Source: Roseateles sp. DAIF2
Lineage (GTDB): Bacteria; Pseudomonadota; Gammaproteobacteria; Burkholderiales; Burkholderiaceae_C
DNA length: 64,000 bases
Assembly: GCF_015624425.1 (NCBI RefSeq)
Contig: NZ_CP049919.1
Coordinates: forward strand, 5,642,001-5,706,000
Reading direction: 5' to 3'
The position numbers were made by a program, and so were the translations under genes. How positions within the stretch are numbered: the stretch's first letter is position 1; each line of letters opens with the position of its first letter. The notes under the pieces are model-generated. The model saw nothing but the letters and a program-made list of their open reading frames with translations. It was not told the DNA's origin and searched no databases. This document shows positions 42,635 to 52,151 of the stretch, in pieces.

Positions 42635-44313
42635 ATCCCTTCGACCTGCCCCGCCATCTCGCCGAACGCCTGCCCTCGCGGCTGCAGGCCCAGCTGCCGC
42701 AGCGCCCGCTGCAGCTGCCGATCCAGCTGCTGCACGGGCTGGAGACGGTCTGCGGCAAGCTGCAGCAGCGCCTGCGCTGGCTGGAGGAACGCAGCACGCC
42801 GGCCCGGGCGCCGCAGCCGGCCGGCACGGCCGAGCCGACCTGGGTCGACGACAGCCGGGTCTGCGGCCTGCAGATCGGCGAGGTCGGCCAGCACCAGGCC
42901 CTGATCTGGGTGCGCAGCCCCTGGCCGGCGCGGCTGACGCTGCAATGGAGCGGCGGCGCCGACTTCGATGCGGCGCAGGAACTGGCGATGCCGGACAGCC
43001 TGGCCGCGGGCGACTGCATCAGCCGGCTGCTGCTGCAAGACCTGCCCCCGGGCCGGCTCATCCACCTGCGGCTGCAGGCCCGGCGCAGCGACGGCGGCGC
43101 CGGCGACTGGCGGCACGAGGGCCGCTTCCGGACCGCCCCGGCCGACAGCGCGGCGCTGCGCTTCGCCTGGTCGGCCGATGTCTGTGGCCAGGGCTGGGGC
43201 ATCAATCCGGAGCGCGGCGGCCTGCCGGTGTTCCAGACCCTGCGCCGGCGCGGGCTCGACTTCTTCGTGCATTGCGGCGACAGCATCTATGCCGACCATC
43301 CGCTGGCGCCCGAGCTGGTCGACGAGGCCGGCCGGCCCTGGCGCAACCTGGTGACCCGCGCCAAGTCGCGCGTGGCGCAGAGCCTGGAGGATTTCCGCGG
43401 CAATTACCGCTACAACTGGCTGGATGCCGGCTACGCGGCGTTCTGCGCCGAGGTGCCGCAGCTGGTCACCTGGGACGACCACGAGGTGGTCAACAACTGG
43501 TCGCCGGGCCTGGCCCTGGCGGCCGACCCGCGCTACACGGTCGGGCTGGGCACGCTGGCCGCCACCGCGCGCCGCGCCTTCGGCGAACACATGCCGCTGA
43601 CGCCGGAGCGCGCCGCGCCGGATGCACCGCTGTACCGCAGCCTGCGCTACGGCCCGCAGCTGGAGCTGTTCATGCTGGACATGCACAGCCATCGCGGGCC
43701 CAACGACCACAATCTGCAGACCGAGGGTGCCGATTTCCTGGGGCCGGCCCAGCTGGCCTGGCTGCAGCGGGCGCTGGCCGGCTCCGACGCGCTGTGGAAG
43801 GTGGTGGTGGCGGGCATGCCGCTGGGCCTGAACGTGCCCGACGGCCTGGATGCCCAGGGCCGCATCCGCTGGCAGGGCGTGGCCAACGGTGACGACGGCG
43901 CGCCGCTGGGGCGCGAGCGCGAGCTGGCCGCGCTGCTGTCCTTCATCAAACGCGAGCGCATCCACAACATCGTCTGGCTGTGCGGCGACGTGCATTACAC
44001 CGCCGCGCATTTCTACGATCCCGAGCAGGCCGCGTTCAAGGACTTCCTGCCCTTCTGGGAGTTCGTCTCCGGCCCGCTGCATGCGGGCAGCTACGGGCCG
44101 CTGAGCGCCGACGGCACCTTCGGGCTGCAGACCCTGTTCTCGCGCGCCAGCCCGCTGCGCGGCGCCAGCCCGGCGGCCGGCTATCAATTCTTCGGCGAGG
44201 TCGAGATCGACACGCAGGGCCGGATGGTCGTGACCCTGCTGGACGGCGACGCCCAGCCGCTGTTCCGCCAAGAGCTGCTGCCGCGGCGCGACGATGCTGA
44301 CGCTGCAGCTTGA
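42631..44313 (+). CDS. PhoD-like phosphatase/phosphodiesterase
   Basis: The 560-residue metallophosphatase is of the PhoD family: metal and substrate residues lie in FAWSADVCGQGWG, FFVHCGDSIYAD, LVTWDDHEVVNNW and VWLCGDVHYTAAHF, preceded by a fibronectin-like N-terminal domain. Canonical PhoD enzymes carry a Tat signal; here the N-terminus (MNPFDLPRHLAERLPSRL) has no twin arginine or hydrophobic stretch, so the enzyme appears cytoplasmic. That would fit hydrolysis of an ester after import by the adjacent ABC system. It overlaps the MocR gene by 20 bp. Confidence 0.88.
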   Translation: MNPFDLPRHLAERLPSRLQAQLPQRPLQLPIQLLHGLETVCGKLQQRLRWLEERSTPARAPQPAGTAEPTWVDDSRVCGLQIGEVGQHQALIWVRSPWPARLTLQWSGGADFDAAQELAMPDSLAAGDCISRLLLQDLPPGRLIHLRLQARRSDGGAGDWRHEGRFRTAPADSAALRFAWSADVCGQGWGINPERGGLPVFQTLRRRGLDFFVHCGDSIYADHPLAPELVDEAGRPWRNLVTRAKSRVAQSLEDFRGNYRYNWLDAGYAAFCAEVPQLVTWDDHEVVNNWSPGLALAADPRYTVGLGTLAATARRAFGEHMPLTPERAAPDAPLYRSLRYGPQLELFMLDMHSHRGPNDHNLQTEGADFLGPAQLAWLQRALAGSDALWKVVVAGMPLGLNVPDGLDAQGRIRWQGVANGDDGAPLGRERELAALLSFIKRERIHNIVWLCGDVHYTAAHFYDPEQAAFKDFLPFWEFVSGPLHAGSYGPLSADGTFGLQTLFSRASPLRGASPAAGYQFFGEVEIDTQGRMVVTLLDGDAQPLFRQELLPRRDDADAAA

Positions 44314-45697
44314 CCCGCACAGCGCGCTGAGCCTGGTCGAGCAGATCCGCCAGGGCCTGGCCGCGCTGATCGAGCAGCGCCTGCTGCGCCCGGGCGCCAA
44401 GCTGCCCTCGGTGCGGGCGCTGGCCCAGCAGCTGGCGGTCAGCAAGTTCACCGTCACCGAGGCCTATGAGCGCCTGGCGGCGCTCGGCTATCTGCAGCCC
44501 CAGGCCGGTTCGGGCTTCTATGTCAGCCGGCTGCTGACGCGGCTGGAGCCGCGCGGCACCGGTGCGCCGGGCCGCACCACCTCCCATTTCGACCATCTGT
44601 GGCTGAGCCGCCAGCAGCTCGGCAGCGAGGCCGGCCTGCTGAACCTCGGCGGCGGCAGCCTGCCGCGCGACTGGGACGACCAGTCGCTGATGCGGCGGGC
44701 GCTGCGCCAGGTGGCCAGCCATGCGCGCGCCGCGCTGGGCGACTATGGCGACCCCTTCGGCTACCTGCCGCTGCGCGAGATGGTGCAGCTGCGGCTCTCG
44801 GCGATGGGCCTGCGCGTGCCGCCGCCGCAGATCGTGCTGACCCATGGCGCCACCCATGCGCTGGAGCTGGTGATACGCCGGCTGCTGCGCCCCGGCGATC
44901 AGGTGCTGGTCGAGGACCCGGGCTACTGCAGCCTGTTCGGCAATCTGCAGCTGCAGGGCATCACGATGCTGGGCGTGCCGCGCCTGGCCGACGGGCCGGA
45001 TCTGCAGGCGCTGGACCGGCTGGCCGCCGAGCATCGCCCCAAGCTCTTCTTCGTGCAGAGCCTGATGCACAACCCGACCGGCTCCAGCCTGCTGCCGGCC
45101 AGCGCCCACCGCCTGCTGCAGTTGGCCGCCCAGCATGGGTTCCGGCTGGTGGAGATGGACTTCTATGCCGACCTGGCCAGCCCGCTGCAGACCCGGCTGG
45201 CGACGCTGGACCATCTGGAGCGGGTGATCTACATCGGCGCGCTGTCCAAGACCATGCTGGGCCCGGTGCGCCTGGGCTATCTGGCCTGCGATGCGGCGCT
45301 GGCCACCGAGCTGGCCAATGTCAAGCTGCTGTCCAGCGTCACCAGCGCCCAGCTCAACGAACGCCTGGCCTACCAGGTGCTGACCGACAAGGCCTGCCGC
45401 CGGCATCTGGACCTGATCACCGAGCGCCTGCAGGACTGCACCGCGGCCGCGATCCGCCAGCTAGAGGCGCATGGCTTCGTGCTGCACAGCGAGCCGCGCT
45501 GCGGCAAGTACCTGTGGGCGCGCCACCCGGCCCATGCCTCGGCCGAGACCCTGGCGGAGCGGGCGCGCGCGGCCGGCCTGCTGCTGGCGCCGGGCCGGGT
45601 GTTCCGGCCCGAGCGCGGCGACACGCCCTGGTTCCGCCTCAACGTGGCCCAGACCGAGCAGCCGGCCTGGCAGGACTGGCTGGCCCACGGCCCCTGA
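44294..45697 (+). CDS. MocR-family transcriptional regulator (GntR-HTH + aminotransferase domain)
   Basis: The 467-residue protein has an N-terminal GntR winged helix (LSLVEQIRQGLAALIEQRLL, LPSVRALAQQLAVSKFTVTEAY) and a PLP-dependent aminotransferase domain with the Schiff-base Lys in IGALSKTMLGPVRLGY and FFVQSLMHNPTG. MocR proteins sense PLP-reactive amino compounds. It terminates the porin-to-PhoD run and overlaps phoD, so it is the best candidate regulator of this island, possibly responding to an aminated ligand. Confidence 0.92.
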   Translation: MLTLQLDPHSALSLVEQIRQGLAALIEQRLLRPGAKLPSVRALAQQLAVSKFTVTEAYERLAALGYLQPQAGSGFYVSRLLTRLEPRGTGAPGRTTSHFDHLWLSRQQLGSEAGLLNLGGGSLPRDWDDQSLMRRALRQVASHARAALGDYGDPFGYLPLREMVQLRLSAMGLRVPPPQIVLTHGATHALELVIRRLLRPGDQVLVEDPGYCSLFGNLQLQGITMLGVPRLADGPDLQALDRLAAEHRPKLFFVQSLMHNPTGSSLLPASAHRLLQLAAQHGFRLVEMDFYADLASPLQTRLATLDHLERVIYIGALSKTMLGPVRLGYLACDAALATELANVKLLSSVTSAQLNERLAYQVLTDKACRRHLDLITERLQDCTAAAIRQLEAHGFVLHSEPRCGKYLWARHPAHASAETLAERARAAGLLLAPGRVFRPERGDTPWFRLNVAQTEQPAWQDWLAHGP

Positions 45698-45799
45698 ACC
45701 CGGCCGGGCCTTGCGCCCGGTCAAGCCACGGCGCCCCAGGGAAAGACCCGAGATCCAAGGCCCCTCGTCGGTACGGCGGCGCCCTGTATGCTTGCCCGC

Positions 45800-46159
45800 A
45801 TGATGAAAATCCTGACGCGTTGGCTCTTGTTGGCGGGCGCCCTGCTGCTGGTGGCGGCGCTCTATCCGGGCGTGGTGGTGAAGAGCTATGGCGCGGCGCT
45901 GATCGCGGCGCTGATCCTCGGCCTGCTGAACACCCTGCTGCGACCGGTGCTGGTGCTGCTGACCCTGCCGGTCACGGTGCTGAGCCTGGGCCTGTTCCTG
46001 TTCGTGATCAATGCGCTGATGTTCTGGGCCGCGGCCTCGATCCTGGACGGGCTGACCGTCACCGGCTTTGGCGCGGCGCTGATCGGCTCGCTGATCTACA
46101 GCCTGTGCGGCATGCTGATCGACGTGGTCATCGAGCGTCTGTTCCCGAACGCGGACTGA
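45800..46159 (+). CDS. Four-helix membrane protein, phage-holin-IV/YvlD-like family
   Basis: The 119-residue hydrophobic protein has four membrane helices, among them LLLAGALLLVAALYPGVVVK, VLVLLTLPVTVLSLGLFLF and FGAALIGSLIYSLCGML. It matches the small YvlD-type family named after phage holins but found in cellular genomes; there is no prophage context here. Starts at 45788, 45800 and 45803 are possible; 45800 (MMKILTRW) is given. The 3' end overlaps the convergent M48 protease gene by 32 bp. Confidence 0.8.
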   Translation: MMKILTRWLLLAGALLLVAALYPGVVVKSYGAALIAALILGLLNTLLRPVLVLLTLPVTVLSLGLFLFVINALMFWAAASILDGLTVTGFGAALIGSLIYSLCGMLIDVVIERLFPNAD

Positions 46160-47744
46160 CCGACAGGCGCGGCGTCAGCGGCTGGCCCTGCAGCTGCGGC
46201 AGTTCGGCCCCCGGCGGCGCGCCGCGCGGATAGAGCTCGGCCAGCAGCTGGCGGCGCTCGTAGACCAGGCTGCGCAGGCGCGCGTCGATCACCGCCGCCT
46301 CGATCTGGTCGGCATCGCGACCGCGCGACTGGTTCAGGCCGGAGCGCAGCCGGTCGATCGCGCCGTTCAGGTCGCCGACCGCGGCACGCGTCTCGCCCAG
46401 CGCCCGCACCGCACGCAGCGGCTGGCCCAGCTTTTGCCACAGCTGCGCCAACAGGCCCCAGGCCGTCGCATCGCTGGGCACCAGGCTGACACGGGTCTGC
46501 AAGGTCTCGGCCATCTGGCGCGCCACCTCGGGCTGCGCGTCGTACAGGGCCAGCTGGGCGCGCAACAGCTGCAGCGGACGTGAGCGGTCCTGCTCCAGCG
46601 GCGCCAGCGCCGCGAAGCCGGCGCCGGATTGCTCCTGCGCCAGCGCCAGCTCGGCTCGCAGCAGCACCAGGGCACGGCGCGCGCGCGCGTCGTTGCCGAT
46701 CAGTTCCAGCAGCTGTTCGGCGCTGCGCAGCGCGGTCTCGGCGCGCGGCCAGTTGCGCAGCTTGATCGAGGCCAGCGCGCTGGCGTAGCGCGCGCCGATC
46801 TGCTCGTAGGCATTGCCGCGCGTGCCGGCGTCCTGCGCCTGCTGCTGGGCCAGGATCTCGGCGCGCTGGTCCATCAACACGCGGGCGCGCGCCGCCATCA
46901 GCGCATGCTCGGCCAGGCCGCTGGGCCGCACCAGGGCCGCGGTGCCCAGGCGCGAGCGCGCCTCGCCGATGCGCTCGCTGGTCAGCGGGTGCGAGCGCAG
47001 ATACGGGTAGGCGCCGGAGTCCATCAGGTGGTAGGCCTGCTCCATGCGCTCGAACATGCTGACCATGCCCGAGGGCGCATAGCCGGCATGGGTCATCACA
47101 TTGAAGCCGACGCGGTCGGCCTCGCGCTCCATGTCGCGCGAGAAGCTCAGCGAGGCCGCGGCGGCGGCCGCCTGGCTGCCGACGATGACGGCCTGCACCG
47201 CATTGCCGTTGCCGGCGCGCGAGGCCGCCAGCAGGCCGGCGATCAGGCCGGCCGTGGCCAGCAGGCTGTTGCGCGAATCGCCGGCCAGGCGGCGCGCGAT
47301 ATGGCGCTGGGTCACATGCGAGAGTTCATGCGCCAGCACCGAGGCCAGTTCGTCCGGCGCGCCGGTCATCGCGATCAGGCCCAGGTGCACGCCGACGAAG
47401 CCGCCCGGCAGCGCGAAGGCGTTGACGCTGCGGTCGCGCACCAGGAAGGTCTCCCAGGCGAAGCGCCCGTCGGTGTCGTCGCCGATCTGGCCCAGCGCCT
47501 TGCCCGAGGCCACCAGCGGCGCCCACAGCGCCTGCACATATTCCAGCAGCAGCGGGTCGTCCAGATAGTCCGGATCGATGCGGATCTGGCGCATGATCTG
47601 ATCGCCGAAGCGGCGCTCGTCATTGACGTCCAGATCCTGCGAGACCGCATCGCCCAGCGCGGGCAGATTGACCTGCGCATGCAGCGGGGTCACGAGCGAC
47701 AGGGCGGCCGCGAGGGCCACCGCCAGGCGGCGCGGCCGGTTCAT
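46128..47744 (-). CDS. M48-family periplasmic metalloprotease with TPR domain (BepA-like)
   Basis: The roughly 538-residue protein has a signal peptide ending LHAQ, an M48 zinc-protease domain with SVLAHELSHVTQRHIARR (HExxH) and the distal Glu ligand in FSRDMEREADRVG, and a C-terminal TPR-like half. Length and architecture match BepA/YfgC, which edits outer-membrane protein assembly. ATG 47744 is preferred to TTG 47756. It is divergent to moaC with about 100 bp between, a pairing I recall from other Burkholderiales. Confidence 0.92.
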   Translation of the reverse strand: MNRPRRLAVALAAALSLVTPLHAQVNLPALGDAVSQDLDVNDERRFGDQIMRQIRIDPDYLDDPLLLEYVQALWAPLVASGKALGQIGDDTDGRFAWETFLVRDRSVNAFALPGGFVGVHLGLIAMTGAPDELASVLAHELSHVTQRHIARRLAGDSRNSLLATAGLIAGLLAASRAGNGNAVQAVIVGSQAAAAAASLSFSRDMEREADRVGFNVMTHAGYAPSGMVSMFERMEQAYHLMDSGAYPYLRSHPLTSERIGEARSRLGTAALVRPSGLAEHALMAARARVLMDQRAEILAQQQAQDAGTRGNAYEQIGARYASALASIKLRNWPRAETALRSAEQLLELIGNDARARRALVLLRAELALAQEQSGAGFAALAPLEQDRSRPLQLLRAQLALYDAQPEVARQMAETLQTRVSLVPSDATAWGLLAQLWQKLGQPLRAVRALGETRAAVGDLNGAIDRLRSGLNQSRGRDADQIEAAVIDARLRSLVYERRQLLAELYPRGAPPGAELPQLQGQPLTPRLSVSPRSGTDAR

Positions 47745-47843
47745 CAGGCTAGTCAAGGGCGATCTCCAGAATCACGCGGCGCAAAGTCAGGGCTCTTATG
47801 ATGACAGGGCTTTCGTTGCCCGATTATTGCCGCTGCCAAGACC

Positions 47844-48326
47844 ATGACCTCTCCGCTGACTCATTTTGACGCCCAGGGCCAGGCCCATATGGTGGATGTG
47901 GCGGGCAAAGATGTGACGCATCGTGTCGCGCGCGCGGCCGGCCGCATCCGCATGCAGGCCGCCACCCTGGCGCTGATCACCGCCGGCACGGCCAAGAAGG
48001 GTGATGTGCTGGGCGTGGCCCGCATCGCCGCGATCCAGGCGGCCAAGCGCACCGCCGAGCTGATCCCGCTGTGCCACCCGCTGCCGATCACGCGCGTCAG
48101 CGTCGAGTTCGAGATCGACGCCGCAGCCGCCGCCGTCGACTGCATCGCCCAGGTCGAGACCCTGGGCCGCACCGGCGTCGAGATGGAGGCGCTGACCGCG
48201 GTGCAGATCGGCCTGCTGACCATCTACGACATGTGCAAGGCCGCCGACCGCGGCATGGTGATGGAGCGCATCCGCGTGCTGGAGAAGCAGGGCGGCAAGA
48301 GCGGCGACTGGGTCGCCGCCGTCTGA
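47844..48326 (+). CDS. moaC: Cyclic pyranopterin monophosphate synthase MoaC
   Basis: The 160-residue enzyme acts in the first stage of molybdenum cofactor synthesis, with MoaA. Conserved segments are [44 protein letters not shown] and [11 protein letters not shown], covering the active-site residues. Length is standard and ATG 47844 begins the usual N-terminus. No other molybdopterin genes are in the window. Confidence 0.96.
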   Translation: MTSPLTHFDAQGQAHMVDVAGKDVTHRVARAAGRIRMQAATLALITAGTAKKGDVLGVARIAAIQAAKRTAELIPLCHPLPITRVSVEFEIDAAAAAVDCIAQVETLGRTGVEMEALTAVQIGLLTIYDMCKAADRGMVMERIRVLEKQGGKSGDWVAAV

Positions 48327-48339
48327 CCGACTCACTCGG

Positions 48340-50070
48340 TCAGCGCATCTCGCGATAGGAATAGTCGCGCGACGGCGGCTGGCACTGGAAGGGCTCGGCC
48401 ATGCCGGCCGCGCGCGTCTCCTCGCATTCGGCCAGCCAGTCCTCGGCCTGCTTGCTGCGAAACTCGCGCAGCCGCGCCACCACATAGCGCGCGCGGTCCA
48501 CATCGCCGGTGGCGGCCAGCGACTTGGCCCAGGCCATCATCAGGCGCACATCGATCAGGTTGTGCGCCGTGCGCTTGGCCGCGGCCAGCGCCGCCGGCCC
48601 GGGCGGCAGGCTGGTGGCCGCCGCATAGTCGGCCTGGGTCGAGAAGAACACGCTGCGCTGGCCGCGCGCGATGCGCTGCTCCAGCGGCCCGGCATCGGCC
48701 GGCGGCACATAGATGTCGACCACATGCAGATAGTCCCAGACCGCGAACAGGCTGCCCGCCACCAGCAACGCGCCAACGCCACGCAGCAGCCAGGCCGGCA
48801 GCGTGAAGAAGCCGCGGCGCGGCGCGGCGGCCGCGGCGCTCGCGTCACCGCCCAGGCAGATGCCCAGCGCGAAGGCCGTCGGCAGCAGGAAATAGGCATA
48901 CCAGAGCGGGTACTCCAGCAGGCTGTGCAGGCCGATCATCAGCACGATCATGAAGGCACAGCGCTTCATCAGCGCGGTCTCGCCGCTGGCGCGCTGACTG
49001 GCCCGGAAGGCCGACCAGACCGACCACAGCAGCAGCCCTAGCACCGTCAGCCCGAGCGGCCAGCCCAGCTCGACCAGCAGCTGCATCACGATGTTGTGCG
49101 TGTGATCGAAGAAGGCCGTCGGCCGGTCCGGAAATGGCGTCATCGTCCAGGCCAGGTTGAACTCGCCCCAGCCGACGCCGGTCCAGGGATGCATCTTCAG
49201 CAGGGTCCAGGCATTGGCCAGGATGGCCAGCCGCGATGGCGAGCCCGCCCCCTCGGCCAGCCGCGATTCCGCGCCGAAGGTGTGCTCGCCCAGGTGCGCC
49301 CAACCCGCCAGCAGCGCCCAGCTCGCGGCCAGCATCAGCGGCGTGGCCAGCAACGCGAAGCGCTGCGCCCGCGCCAGCTTGCGATCCAGCAGCCCCCACA
49401 GCGCCAGCAGCAACACGCCGATCATGCCGGTGCGCGAGGCGCTCAGCACGACACCGAACACCAGCGCGAACAACAGCGCCGGCAGCATCCAGGGCCGACG
49501 CAGCTTGCCCGCCGCCGACAACCACACCGCGGCGACGCAGGACCACATCAGCAGGCTGGCCAGATGGTTCGGCTGGCGCAGATTGCCGACCGCGCGGCCG
49601 GGGATGCCGGAGCGGGCGATCAGGGTGCCGTCGGAAAATTGAGGGGCGAAGACCTGGATGCATCCGATCAGCAGGCCGGCGAGGCCGGCCAGCAAGAGGC
49701 CGAAGCAGAAACCCGTCCAGAGCGGCGAGTGGCCATCGCCCGCGCCGCGACCAAATCGGACCATCGCCCAGCTTGCGCTCAGCAATGCCATCCCTTGCAA
49801 GGCAAGGGGTAAGGGCAAGGCATTGAACGAAGGCGAGGCCAGGACCGCAAGCAAAAGCAGCAACAAGGCGATCGACATCGCCCGGCCGACACCTAGCGGC
49901 ACGCGTCGAGCCAGGAACAGCAGCAAGGTACCCCAAGCGGCCATCGCGAGCAGCTGGTTGAACAGCGTGGCGGACGGGGTGAGGTTGTAGGCCAGGAGCG
50001 GCGGCAATGCCGTCGCGAGAAACACCCCCAGCCATGCCGGGCCCGGTTGAGCAGAGGAAGAACAGTGCAT
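48340..50070 (-). CDS. O-antigen ligase/PglL-family O-oligosaccharyltransferase
   Basis: This 576-residue membrane protein with about a dozen helices has the Wzy_C ligase region: the loop with GNLRQPNHLASLLMWSC (the conserved NQPN-His motif seen in PglL enzymes), SASRTGMIG, the periplasmic loop HPWTGVGWGEFNLAW and DHTHNIVMQLLVELGWPLG, and a soluble C-terminal tail. RQPNH favours a PglL-type protein glycosyltransferase over an LPS ligase. It lies near a second ligase-like gene and pilA, so pilin is the obvious acceptor candidate. Confidence 0.85.
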   Translation of the reverse strand: MHCSSSAQPGPAWLGVFLATALPPLLAYNLTPSATLFNQLLAMAAWGTLLLFLARRVPLGVGRAMSIALLLLLLAVLASPSFNALPLPLALQGMALLSASWAMVRFGRGAGDGHSPLWTGFCFGLLLAGLAGLLIGCIQVFAPQFSDGTLIARSGIPGRAVGNLRQPNHLASLLMWSCVAAVWLSAAGKLRRPWMLPALLFALVFGVVLSASRTGMIGVLLLALWGLLDRKLARAQRFALLATPLMLAASWALLAGWAHLGEHTFGAESRLAEGAGSPSRLAILANAWTLLKMHPWTGVGWGEFNLAWTMTPFPDRPTAFFDHTHNIVMQLLVELGWPLGLTVLGLLLWSVWSAFRASQRASGETALMKRCAFMIVLMIGLHSLLEYPLWYAYFLLPTAFALGICLGGDASAAAAAPRRGFFTLPAWLLRGVGALLVAGSLFAVWDYLHVVDIYVPPADAGPLEQRIARGQRSVFFSTQADYAAATSLPPGPAALAAAKRTAHNLIDVRLMMAWAKSLAATGDVDRARYVVARLREFRSKQAEDWLAECEETRAAGMAEPFQCQPPSRDYSYREMR

Positions 50071-50117
50071 GGGGCCGCATGATGGCATGGCGGCCGGGCG
50101 GCATCACCGCCCGATAC

Positions 50118-51524
50118 TCAGAACCAACCGTCGCGCCAGAACCGGGGGCTGTAGTGCGTGGCTTCTTCAGGCTCAATGGCGCCTGTGATGCGCGCGGGCG
50201 GCTGCCAGAACTCCCGCCAGGAAACCGTGATCACATAGATCTGAATTGCCAGGAGCAGCAGCAACCCGATCGACATCACCTTGCTGCGCTTGCCCGAACT
50301 CACTCTTTCTTCTTCAACAGGGGCCTCGACCTGCATGCCATGCAGGCGCTGCTGCAGCAGCGCGACCGTCAGCACGATCCACAGCTGCGGCAAGGGCATG
50401 ACGAAATTGCCCGAGAAACCGCCGTCCACCAGGGCACCGACCACCCCGACATAGCAGGCCAGCGCCAGCGGATCGGGTTTCCGGCGCTCGTTGAGCCGAA
50501 GCTGCCGGGTGACTTGCCAAAGCCAACGCACACAAACCACCGAAAGTACGAGCAGGAACGGCAAGCCATATTCCGCGGCAATCTGCAGATAGATGTTGTG
50601 GGGATGCGCCGCCTCACCGTTGAACTGGTGCGCGTAATGCATCGGCCCAACCCCCAGCCAGGGATGCGCCGCCACCATGTCCAGGGCAATGCGCCAGAGG
50701 TAGAGCCGAGCTTCGACGCTGCCTCGTTCGCCCAACTCCCGGAACACCGGCAGTTCATCCATACCCAGACCCCAGGGCAGCAGCTTGATCAGCAGCAGGT
50801 ACAGCACAGCTCCGGCGATGAAAGCGATCACCAAACGCCTGGCGTAGGCGAGCCCCGATGGGCCGAAAAACAGCAAGGTTATCGAGGCGCTGACGATCAA
50901 GGCCAATACCGTGGCGCGCCCCAGCAGCAGCAGCAGGAAAAATGCGTTGGCGACCAAGGAAAACCAAGCCAAGCGCCGCCACCAGCCGCGAACCTCTGGC
51001 AAACCCAGCAATCCGATCAGCAGCGGGATCAGGAGTGTCTGCACATGGTTGAGGAAGCGGGGATTCACGTAACCGGCAAACACCCGCCAGTAGTCGAGCG
51101 TGTGCTCAAGTACGATACCCAGCACCAGCAACAGCAGCTCCAGACCCGCATAAAGAGCCACGCCGCTTAGCAGCAGCCCCACAAGCACCTGGGCGCGACT
51201 TGGTGTACCCCAGCTCCGGAGGTGGCCCAGGCTGTAGGCCCCAATGGCCAACGACAGGGTTAAGCACCACTCACGAACCGCCACCGGCGGTCGCTCGCTG
51301 CCGAGCGCCGATGCCCCCCCCAAGAGGACTAGAACCACAATCAGGGCACCCGCTCGCCCCACACCCCGTTGGGTCCAAGCGACGCCAATCATCAGCGGCA
51401 TGCACGCCAGCTGCATGAGGCGCACCGCATCATGTGCCAGCCCGTCCACCCAGGGCAGCACTGGCGCATAGCCAACCAGCAAGCAAACGGCGCAGAGCAG
51501 CAGGGCGGGCGGGAGATATCGCAC
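50118..51524 (-). CDS. O-antigen ligase-family protein (putative pilin glycosyltransferase)
   Basis: The roughly 468-residue membrane protein has about ten helices and a Wzy_C domain: NPRFLNHVQTLLIPLLIG, LGRATVLALIVSASI, the loop AHPWLGVGPMHYAHQFN and HPHNIYLQIAAEYGLPFLL. It has FLNHVQ where the 48.3-kb protein has RQPNH, closer to other PglL/TfpO branches. No ATG is available at the N-terminus; GTG 51524 is given, a TTG at 51572 lies inside the pilA terminator. It follows pilA after that terminator, as pilin glycosyltransferase genes typically do. The DNA is less GC-rich than its surroundings. Confidence 0.78.
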   Translation of the reverse strand: MRYLPPALLLCAVCLLVGYAPVLPWVDGLAHDAVRLMQLACMPLMIGVAWTQRGVGRAGALIVVLVLLGGASALGSERPPVAVREWCLTLSLAIGAYSLGHLRSWGTPSRAQVLVGLLLSGVALYAGLELLLLVLGIVLEHTLDYWRVFAGYVNPRFLNHVQTLLIPLLIGLLGLPEVRGWWRRLAWFSLVANAFFLLLLLGRATVLALIVSASITLLFFGPSGLAYARRLVIAFIAGAVLYLLLIKLLPWGLGMDELPVFRELGERGSVEARLYLWRIALDMVAAHPWLGVGPMHYAHQFNGEAAHPHNIYLQIAAEYGLPFLLVLSVVCVRWLWQVTRQLRLNERRKPDPLALACYVGVVGALVDGGFSGNFVMPLPQLWIVLTVALLQQRLHGMQVEAPVEEERVSSGKRSKVMSIGLLLLLAIQIYVITVSWREFWQPPARITGAIEPEEATHYSPRFWRDGWF

Positions 51525-51560
51525 AGCGGAGGCAGAAAGAAACAAAAGATGAATAAAGAA

Positions 51561-51581
51561 AAGGGGCCTCAAAGGCCCCTT
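51561..51581 (-). terminator. Terminator of pilA
   Basis: Arms AAGGGGCCT (51561-51569) and AGGCCCCTT (51573-51581) enclose a 3-base loop; the purine-rich left flank gives TTTTCTTTATTC on the minus strand. Partial readthrough would supply the ligase-like gene downstream. Confidence 0.85.
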
Positions 51582-51626
51582 AGTCGCCCGCCTAACCTAG
51601 ACGAGCTCTACAGATCAGGCGCTCGT

Positions 51627-52088
51627 TCAAGTGCCCGAGTTGTTCTTCTTCAGCGCGTCCTCAACGGCCTTCGCCATGTTCGTCGATTCGATTTTCCAGG
51701 TGATCGCGGAATCAGTCAGCGTCGGAGTCAGCGTGATGGTACCGGCGCTGGTGTTGCCCATGATGTTCGCGTCAATGTTCGCGGTGATCTTGCCATCAGC
51801 CACGCCGACGGAAGAAACCAGGGCTGTCGCCATGCTCGCAGGAACGCCGTTAATGCCGAGGTCGCAGTCGGCTGGCGTAGCACCAGCGGCATAGCCCTTC
51901 TCCTGGACGCAGATAGCGACGCCCTTCTTGTAGGCATCAATGCTGGACAGCGCCGAAGCCGCCTTTGTCTTGGAGGTGTAGTCGCGATACTGCGGAATCG
52001 CCACGGCAGCCAAGATGCCGATGATCGCCACGACGATCATCAGTTCGATCAGGGTGAAACCTTGTTGGACTTTGCGCTTCATGCTCAT
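51627..52088 (-). CDS. pilA: Type IV pilin
   Basis: The 153-residue prepilin has an 8-residue leader MSMKRKVQ-QG, the cleavage and helix motif G|FTLIELMIVVAIIGILAAVAIP with Glu5, and a 125-residue headgroup. The two headgroup cysteines (CVQEKGYAAGATPADC) are close together in the middle rather than bracketing a C-terminal loop as in classical type IVa pilins. The C-terminus is KKNNSGT, with Ser/Thr available for O-glycosylation. GGAG lies 9 bases before ATG 52088. It is expressed from a sigma-54-type promoter and ends in a strong terminator. Confidence 0.93.
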   Translation of the reverse strand: MSMKRKVQQGFTLIELMIVVAIIGILAAVAIPQYRDYTSKTKAASALSSIDAYKKGVAICVQEKGYAAGATPADCDLGINGVPASMATALVSSVGVADGKITANIDANIMGNTSAGTITLTPTLTDSAITWKIESTNMAKAVEDALKKNNSGT

Positions 52089-52151
52089 GATGAAAAACTC
52101 CTGCGAAAGAAGAAGAAAGGGGTTGAGTGGGACAGAGACATCCCCCCTGAA

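Noticed and set aside
45800..46159. Possible prophage remnant because of holin-family similarity
   Set aside because: No phage genes, integrase or attachment sites nearby; the four-helix family is common in cellular genomes.
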